The translations under genes and the position numbers were made by a program. 64,000 nt of DNA. Origin: Amaurobius ferox. Its lineage: Eukaryota; Arthropoda; Arachnida; Araneae; Amaurobiidae. The stretch lies in contig OX578133.1 in assembly GCA_951213105.1 (NCBI GenBank), positions 142,706,351 through 142,770,350 of the forward strand, written 5' to 3'. A model generated the notes under the pieces. The model was not told the origin of the DNA, ran no database searches, and saw only the letters and a program-made list of their open reading frames with translations. This document shows, piece after piece, positions 58,601 to 64,000 of the stretch (its first letter is position 1; every line of letters starts with the position of its first letter).

Positions 58601-59110
58601 GACATTTGCGGACCGTTTCAAACTAGCACTTCAAATAATAAATATGTGTTATCGGTGGTAGACCATTTCTCCAAACATATACAAATGTTTCCAATCCCGG
58701 ATATAACGGCCACTACGGTTGCTGATAAACTCTTAAATTACTTTATGAATTGGGGATGTCCTAAGACAGTGTTATCGGACGCAGGCTCTCAGTTTACATC
58801 TAGTATACACCAAATTATGACAGAAAAACTCGGAATAGTTGCCAGAATAGCATCGGTACGTTCGCCATGGGTTAACGGTATAGTGGAGGTTACTAACAAA
58901 CAATTGAAACACACCTTAGCGACATTAGCGGAGAATTCTCCATACTGGGATACTGCAGTACAATGCCACGTAGCTGTTTACAACGCGACAGTACATTCAA
59001 GCACCAAAGAAACACCAAACTTTCTTTTTTTTGGAAGAGACCTTCCAACTTTTTTTGAAACTAATGTAACAGAAAATAATACAGAAACAACATATCAGGA
59101 TTATATATAA
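55619..59110 (+). CDS. pol: Pol polyprotein: protease, reverse transcriptase, RNase H, integrase core
   Basis: Pol is expressed in the -1 frame from gag and copies and inserts the element. Domains in order: aspartic protease (MIDSGASVSVLSL near 55850); RT (RLCLDLRLINN near 56910, FHSAFNQL, catalytic YIDDIII near 57210); RNase H (NIDGSIQSIGG near 57650, then YSAMKIELLA and LSDHLPL); a chromatin-linker region; the integrase HHCC zinc finger (HVTHAGMDKTY and CEQCRKKKG, about 58405-58530); and the DDE core with Asp in LSTDICGPF, Asp in VLSDAGSQF and Glu in VNGIVEV. The 1163-codon frame has no internal break. It ends at a TAA (59108-59110) after the integrase core, before the C-terminal GPY/F module, which lies in the same frame downstream. 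Confidence 0.93.
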   Translation, partial: FKLIVGALNNNLQREKNYRVKFPRKIEIPVQTENKKLEIHNDESTEKHEETIASVGEQIEKTELPTIIVQFKNIQSELMIDSGASVSVLSLELFNKIKDNVKIKYVSRSVTISTLTGHSIEYIKTVEIPFKIQGKQFKHIFFVTTARFTQKFKGVLGFDFLQKNQAILNTQKNILKMGDIEIILNSDRQIDRQINEIIQERPNLAKILRKVQIKPNSRENVVVYSEESLENGTEVLFEPKEKSYIVMNYGIHHMNENKIKIEVQNNTNATITLNKNMALGNITTDFTIQQQDIKEPEISERTHKYEEMINLIQAKPEIIEERKKDLKTEDFNTDHMDPNIKQDFLKFVMQYSDVFSKSLKTLGATDIVKPVIKLAHDHAIRSRPYDVPYALQDTAKNQLKELEEAGIIARTKSNFASPMILVRKTSGEYRLCLDLRLINNISTLFPYKIPRVNEIITKLAGHRYYSKLDFHSAFNQLVLPEDTKELFAFTTPYGNYQFERLVFGHVSSAPIFQQVMDTILADLREENIQAYIDDIIIPANSYSELIHKLKLVFDKLRKYNLTLTPSKCKFFVEKVAYLGFEISQKGITPTDENINKITSFPVPKTLRKLKRFLGICNFYRNSIKNYAQLTAVLSDLTRKDNKFKWDNKCEEAFQELQECFFKKPLLIQPDFDKDFYLNIDGSIQSIGGALLQYRDGILKPIAYFSRKLSIQEQKYSAMKIELLAMHQGMKFFRNFLFGRKFFVLSDHLPLGQHLKIQNPPSVLQRWLLEISEYDYEFIHVPGKDNLLADFLSRDDFENKQTEQNEGKQNIENPRGEINLIEQIKGENTVKRNGYVNEDSVYIAQINTITEIPALDRILEEQIKDPKLKIIRENLQNRNFKEGKHYDTLYIDEETNLLMHVGNWKDRPWRDNLNKTIVIPRNLQKEILAITHVTHAGMDKTYKLLSDRYYWNGMYSDTQNFITSCEQCRKKKGKNQPVPLGRNPIPDGPVQILSTDICGPFQTSTSNNKYVLSVVDHFSKHIQMFPIPDITATTVADKLLNYFMNWGCPKTVLSDAGSQFTSSIHQIMTEKLGIVARIASVRSPWVNGIVEVTNKQLKHTLATLAENSPYWDTAVQCHVAVYNATVHSSTKETPNFLFFGRDLPTFFETNVTENNTETTYQDYI

Positions 59111-60073
59111 AAAAAAATAACAGTGATGAATAACGCATTTAAGGAGGCAAATAAAAATTTAATTCTCGCGAAAGAACGCCAAGAAAGTCAACAACTCCAA
59201 AGAGCTAAATTCAGGGATTTGGAAATCGGGTCCAGGGTGTTCATGGAAAACAATAATAATCGGTATAAAAAGGGGAACCACACGGGACCTTATCGAGTAA
59301 TTAATAGAATAAATAGATTTATATATGAAATAAAACTGTGTGACAAACCAAATTCTAAAATCATAAAAGCCCACATAAATAGATTAAGGACTCTTCCCGA
59401 CCGCAAGCCACATCTAAAAATGCCCTACATAAACAAATACAAGTCACCTCTTCTCCCCACTCCTAAAAACGCACAAAACTCTGAACCGAAACCGGAACTA
59501 AAGAAAGACCACGGTCAAAATGAGAATATTCCGTTTATCATGTTGGAAGAGGAAATAGCAAACGGACAGTACAGAGAGTCTTGTCAAACCAGTGCACACA
59601 ACGCGAAACCACACCATACGCACGAAAACACTCTTACTCTTGGATCCGCGAAACCAGTTACCGCACAAGTACAAAACGAAACAACTCAGAGCGCACGAGA
59701 GAATGCAATCATCCCTCCAAAAGACTCTCCGAACGCAAACATTCTTTCAGCAGGGGGGGAATCAGGCAGACATAGCACGCTAGAAACACACGAGAATTTG
59801 GAACTTTCAGAACAGGGGGACGGTACACGAATTGAAGCAAACACGAATGAAAAGGCGGGAGAAATAGAACGAGATGCGCAAGAGGGACCAACACAAGTGG
59901 ATGGGGGATGTATACAGATGGAAAACGTTCAGGGGAAAGATGAATCAGCGGGAAATTCACAAGGGGACGATATAAGCAGTACAAATTGTTCACGCACAGT
60001 ACTTCTTCCAACACCGGTTAGGCCGAAACACAGATATGATTTGAGATCTTTAAAGAATTTAAATTTAAATTGA
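59111..60073 (+). CDS. Integrase C-terminal (GPY/F) module and tail, separated from pol by one in-frame stop
   Basis: It shares pol's frame. The frame opens right after the TAA at 59108-59110; the first ATG is at 59126. Early residues form a helix, then LEIGSRVFMEN and TGPYRVINRINRFIYEI give the GPY/F domain that completes Ty3/gypsy integrases and contacts DNA, ending in AHINRLRTLP. The remaining ~210 residues are a low-complexity acidic and Asn/Thr-rich tail ending in KHRYDLRSLKNL, a basic-aromatic motif common at the end of such pol proteins. It may be reached by stop readthrough, be translated separately from ATG 59126, or be lost in this copy through a recent point mutation. Confidence 0.8.
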   Translation, partial: KKITVMNNAFKEANKNLILAKERQESQQLQRAKFRDLEIGSRVFMENNNNRYKKGNHTGPYRVINRINRFIYEIKLCDKPNSKIIKAHINRLRTLPDRKPHLKMPYINKYKSPLLPTPKNAQNSEPKPELKKDHGQNENIPFIMLEEEIANGQYRESCQTSAHNAKPHHTHENTLTLGSAKPVTAQVQNETTQSARENAIIPPKDSPNANILSAGGESGRHSTLETHENLELSEQGDGTRIEANTNEKAGEIERDAQEGPTQVDGGCIQMENVQGKDESAGNSQGDDISSTNCSRTVLLPTPVRPKHRYDLRSLKNLNLN

Positions 60074-62394
60074 TTCAATTAAAACACGAAAGAAGTTTAA
60101 ACATAGGTAAGAGCGCGGACAAACCGTAATCCAAAATTTTGAAAATATTAGTAACAAAGAAAAATCGCCATTCACAAAATGCAACGCGAAATATGGAACA
60201 CAAATTTTAAATAAATATTGGATTGTAAATAAAGGAAATTTTAAATAAACATTGAATTATAAATTAAGGAAGTTTAAATAAATATTACATTAATTAAGGA
60301 AGTGTAAACAAATTGTGAAATAAGAAAAAAAAAAATGAGGAAATTTTAAATAAATCATACATTAATTAGTTGAAAGTTTAAATGAACAAGAAAGTTTAAA
60401 TAAATATGGAACTATAAATAATTGGGAATTATGAATAAAAATTGTGATTTAAAAAAATAAATAATTGTTACAAAATAAATAACAAGTATCGTTGTAGGAC
60501 AAAAGAAATTTTAGGGATGATAGGTTAAAGATGTGGATATATTAAATTCAAATTTTGGAAAGAACATAAATAACAGAGAAGATACGTCACATTTCATGAA
60601 AAAAAAAAAAAAAAAGCAAAAGGGGGACATCGTTAGAATTCTATAAAAAGTCGTTATAACTCTATAAAAAGAAGGGTTTTTTTTAAGAGAACTTTGATTT
60701 CCAGGCAATAACAATTTCGATGGATAAGATAATTAGGAATATTAAATAAAGGGATATTTTGAATTTCTAAAAAAAAAAAAAACTCTTTTCAAAGAACAGT
60801 GAAATTTTAAAACAAAAGTAAACTTTCTCCACGCGCTCTTCATGTAATTAGCGGACTGATCAACCATAGTTGGATGAATAAGCGTGAGGAAATGGGAATT
60901 ATAGAATTATATTTTAAAATAATTAGATAATTGGTAAATAAAAAAAAAAAAGGAAAAAAGAAAAACAAATTTTTTTTTCTAGTTTAAATAAATAAATAAT
61001 TCATAATTAAAAATAAAAATTGTAATTCAAATAACTAAACAATGGGTAATTAAAAATTAAAATTAGAGTTTAAAATGGATAGAGAATTTTAATTAAAAAT
61101 CATAATGGCAGTTCAAAGAAAAAAGATAATGGTAATGAAAATTATACACAAATTATAATTTAAAATGAATAGATAATTTTAATAAACATACGCGAATTGT
61201 AGATTAAATAAAAAGCATTTGAAAAAAAAAAAAAGCGTTTCTACATATATTTTGATAGGGTCGCACATATAAAATTTTTGAGAGAGACGAACTTTCGAAG
61301 GTAACGCTAGAACGCGGGAATAAACATGATATAATAATAAAATACAATGGTAGAACAAAAGGACACTAACCGCATTTTAATTAATCCGTGGGGTAAATGA
61401 ATCCTTGCGTAATCCATAGGAGTCGCGAAACACAGACAATCACACACACTGCTACGCGCACATCCCGTCGTCCTAAACACTTTACACAACATGGCGGAAA
61501 CGTAGACGAGAAAATTTGTACCATTTTGCCAAAACGACATCTTCAAAAATTTGTACAGCTAATTGGCCATGGGAAGTTACACGAAGAAATGCCCGTATTA
61601 GCCGCAGGCCAGAAAGGGGACCGCTTTCCAGGGAAAATGACACAATGGCAGAAGGACATGTTGACCTTGTATACCACTACTTGATTTTCTCTGGGGACTA
61701 GATTTTTCTGTTTGAACAGGGAATTTAGATGCTAGAATATATGTTACACAAAAGTTTGGGAAGTTAAAAAAAGGAAAGAGGAGAAATGAATTAATGCAGG
61801 AGACTTTGCATTCAATTACAGGGGATATAAGAAAAGAAAATGTACATTTTGGTATTCAAGTATGGGATTTGAATTGAGTTAGATGGTATTTGAGAGAAAA
61901 TTCGTAATTTTGTAGGCATTGAGAGAATTTCAGTGAGTGATAAGATTTACAAAAAAATTTAAGTATGGTTTCATTAAGTGGGAAAGTGAATAATGTAAGG
62001 AATTCGGGAAATTCCGTATCCAAGTATAAGATTTGGATTAAATCAGGGGATATGTGAAAGAAAATGTATAATTATGGATAGTGTAATATAGAATCGCAGG
62101 GGAGTTATAAGATTTTCAGTAGGAGGATAATTAAATGATTACATGGGTTTTTTTTCTGTCATCTCAGTTTGTAGGAAAATTTTAAAGTATTGTGCGGAAA
62201 TTTTTGGAGTTATATAGGTCTTATTTTGATAGTATTTGAGAGGATAGTGTAATTGTTTAAGTATTTTATTATAAATATGTACATGAATTATATTTATGGC
62301 ACGTTCAATTGAGAACACATGATGAGGTCAGGAGAATATACATTGATAAGAGTGGTGAAGTTTAATGTATAGAGAGTGTTACATTTTGAATATT

Positions 62395-62735
62395 TAAGTT
62401 TGAGTAGGGAAACAAATGTAAATAAAAGTGTATATATAGAATGGAAGGACATAAATAGATAAATAGTAGGAATTTGAAAAATTTAAGTTTGAAGAGAGTA
62501 GCAAATTTAAGTAAAAAAAGGTATATATTATGTGGAAGGATTTAAAGTAGATAAATGGATAGGACGTTAAATAAGAAATGTATATATATAATGTGGAAAA
62601 ACATAAGGTAGAGAAATGTAAAATAAATAAATAGTAGGAATTTGTAAAATGTAAGTTTGAAGGGAGTATCAAATTTGAATAGAAAATGTATATATTATAT
62701 GGAAGGATTTAAAGTAGATAAAGTGTAGAAATTTC
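62395..62735. repeat. Imperfect tandem repeats in the retrotransposon tail
   Basis: Phrases TTTAAGTTTGA(A/G)-x-GAGTA-x-CAAAT, then TATATATTAT-x-TGGAAGGA, TAAA-x-TAGATAAA and AGTAGGAATTTG recur at about 90-100-base steps, in a longer order that itself repeats at about 180 bases. Confidence 0.6.
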
Positions 62736-63072
62736 AATGGGGCAATTTTTGAGAATGTAAAAAAATTTAAAGGAGTTTAAAAAAAAAAAAAAAAGAGAGT
62801 TTTTTTTGTAATGTTTCGTGTGCCGGGTGACAAATTAAAATTATAGAAATTGAATTTATAAAAAAATGATACTTAAGGGAGTTTTAAGAGAAGAGAGTAT
62901 TTTAATAAGCTTGAGTGTAATGTATATGTATTGATTGTCCTAAACAAAACATGACACAGCGTACAGATCCGGTTGCCTAACGATTCTCAAATGGTCAGCA
63001 ATTCCTGTTGATCACCGATTCACATTGCTCAACGATTCCTGGTGCACAAAGATTATCATTTGGTCAGCGACT

Positions 63073-63206
63073 CCAGCAGTTCAGCGCCTTACAGTTCAGC
63101 GAATTCCAGTTAGACAGCGGTCCAATCCTTCAGCGAGTTCCAGCAGTTCATCGCCTTACAGTTCAGCGAATTCCAGTTAGACAGCGATCCAGTTCTGCAA
63201 CGAGTT
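63073..63206 (+). repeat. 67-bp tandem repeat, two copies plus degenerate flanks
   Basis: CCAGCAGTTCA(G/T)CGCCTTACAG at 63073 recurs at 63140, a 67-bp period. Shorter TTCAGCGA-x-TTCCAG units extend on both sides (about 63000-63240). It is higher in GC than the rest of the tail. Confidence 0.8.
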
Positions 63207-63454
63207 CCAGCAGTGGAGCGATTTACATTTCAGCGGTTTCCAAGTGTGCAGTGATATCAGTGTTTTTTTTCCAAAGGAAAGATATTTTACACTTTCCACC
63301 ATAACTACAAGGGGACAAAGTGATATTATTAGGGACCATATGCGTAAGTCCCTGATCCCAACAAATATCCAATTGACGGTCAAAGTGACTTTGGTTATCA
63401 TATGTGAACAATTTTACAGATATACACCTTGAACTTGTGTGGAACTATATTGTT

Positions 63455-63480
63455 TAAAAAAAAAAAAAAAAAAAAAAAAA
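63455..63480 (+). repeat. Poly-A run
   Basis: About 26 consecutive A in the tail of the element, 330 bases before the LTR. Confidence 0.8.
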
Positions 63481-63789
63481 GACATATCACCAGTGGACGA
63501 ACTTGTGCTTACATGAATAGACTTTTAATCGACATTAAGTACAACTGAACGACACAGATATCGTCATTTGCAGACACATTGAGAATTGTATTTTTGTATA
63601 GTATTTTCGTGTTCTTTTGATGGCATATAAGAGTATATATATGATAATATGATTTGTGTATATGTGTATATAGTGCATTTTTACAGTAGATACAGATGAG
63701 AGCAAGACGAGTTGTTGGACTACACAGTGGACACGCCTGCAGCAACTATGAGCTGGCACTTTGTAATTGGCTTTTTCCCACCAAATTTT

Positions 63790-63806
63790 GGGGGGGGAAG
63801 AAGGGT
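63790..63806 (+). promoter_or_regulatory. Polypurine tract
   Basis: G-rich purine run (GGGGGGGGAAGAAGGG) ending a few bases before the 3' LTR start at 63810, the usual site for plus-strand priming. Confidence 0.8.
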
Positions 63807-63809
63807 AAT

Positions 63810-64000
63810 TGTTATATTGTAATTTTCAATTCCCAATATAACATTGCTCTTTTGAAAGAGGAAGTGGACCTAAGAAGACGGTCCCTCATGAAGTGAGGCA
63901 ATTTTTGTAACATTCCCTCGAACGCAGCTGCACCGGACATTCATTTCGAAAAGAGAGGGTGCTTCTCAAGTTCATGTCAGCGTTAGGTGTTACAACAAAC
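63810..64000 (+). repeat. 3' LTR, truncated by the window end
   Basis: Identical to 52903-53093 over the 191 visible bases. Confidence 0.95.

Larger units (their letters stand above)
60074..63789 (+). other. 3.7-kb 3' region of the retrotransposon, no convincing ORF
   Basis: Very AT-rich. Repeated GAAATTTTAAATAAA-like phrases fill 60200-60480. A 95-codon frame (61397-61684) lies in a higher-GC island and shows no known domain or transmembrane segment. Nothing resembles an envelope gene. A purine-rich GCAAAAGGGGGAC at 60616-60628 resembles a polypurine tract but lies 3.2 kb before the LTR. Confidence 0.7.
52903..63999 (+). mobile_element. Young Ty3/gypsy LTR retrotransposon (3' LTR cut by window end)
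   Basis: The 5' LTR start at 52903 reappears at 63810, and the 191 visible bases are identical. Between them are gag, a -1 frameshift site, pol, an integrase C-terminal frame after one stop, a long noncoding tail and a polypurine tract. This order (protease, RT, RNase H, integrase) defines Ty3/gypsy (Metaviridae). No envelope gene is seen. It sits inside a Helitron remnant. Confidence 0.95.

Noticed and set aside
61397..61684. 95-codon frame in the retrotransposon tail as a remnant envelope gene
   Set aside because: No signal peptide, transmembrane segment or furin-like site is visible, so there is no support for env.

Overview
The window is an AT-rich stretch of a metazoan nuclear genome made almost entirely of mobile DNA. 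I find no convincing host protein-coding gene. The mix of elements fits an arthropod, most likely a spider or other arachnid: a polinton/adintovirus relic, tRNA-derived SINEs, Tc1 elements, Helitrons, a Penelope-like reverse transcriptase, a LINE fragment and a Ty3/gypsy retrotransposon. The taxon is inferred, not demonstrated.

Region 1 (1-~7.7 kb) is the right part of an integrated adintovirus/Polinton (Maverick), all genes on +. In order it carries an unknown partial gene, a phospholipase A2-like (parvovirus VP1-type) gene running into a zinc-ribbon gene, a chromodomain integrase, a small unknown gene, a zinc-finger gene, a SAP-like/zinc-finger region, a protein-primed family B DNA polymerase and a small conserved gene. 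Integrase, polymerase and two small genes are broken by stops and one-base frameshifts. Five gene starts share a TAAATG context, and strong hairpins follow the integrase and the last gene. A 159-bp tandem duplication lies near the element end. The left part, where capsid and ATPase genes would be expected, is outside the window.

Region 2 (~7.7-22.3 kb) has no recognisable genes but layered repeats: a dispersed repeat interrupted by a SINE with a perfect 14-bp target duplication, three clusters of a ~143-bp tandem repeat, and degenerate GCGACATTTT-type repeats.

Region 3 (22.3-27.4 kb) is a Helitron with canonical ends (A^TC... hairpin-CTAG^T), interrupted by a related Helitron in the opposite orientation.

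Region 4 (27.4-52.9 kb) holds a LINE RNase H fragment, an opposing gag-like fragment, a 4.4-kb inverted-repeat (foldback) structure, a Tc1/mariner element with terminal repeats and TA duplications, a 350-bp (TA)n tract abutting a Penelope-like RT, tRNA-like SINE heads, a SINE with target duplication, a second Tc1 remnant and a MITE-like inverted repeat.

Region 5 (52.9-64.0 kb) is a young Ty3/gypsy LTR retrotransposon inserted in Helitron sequence. It has a 5' LTR, gag, a TTTAAAC slippery site, pol (protease, RT, RNase H, integrase), an in-frame stop before the integrase C-terminal module, ~3.7 kb without a convincing ORF, and a 3' LTR cut by the window edge. The 191 visible bases of the two LTRs are identical. 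Exact edges of degenerate repeats are approximate, and all family calls come from reading motifs rather than database searches.
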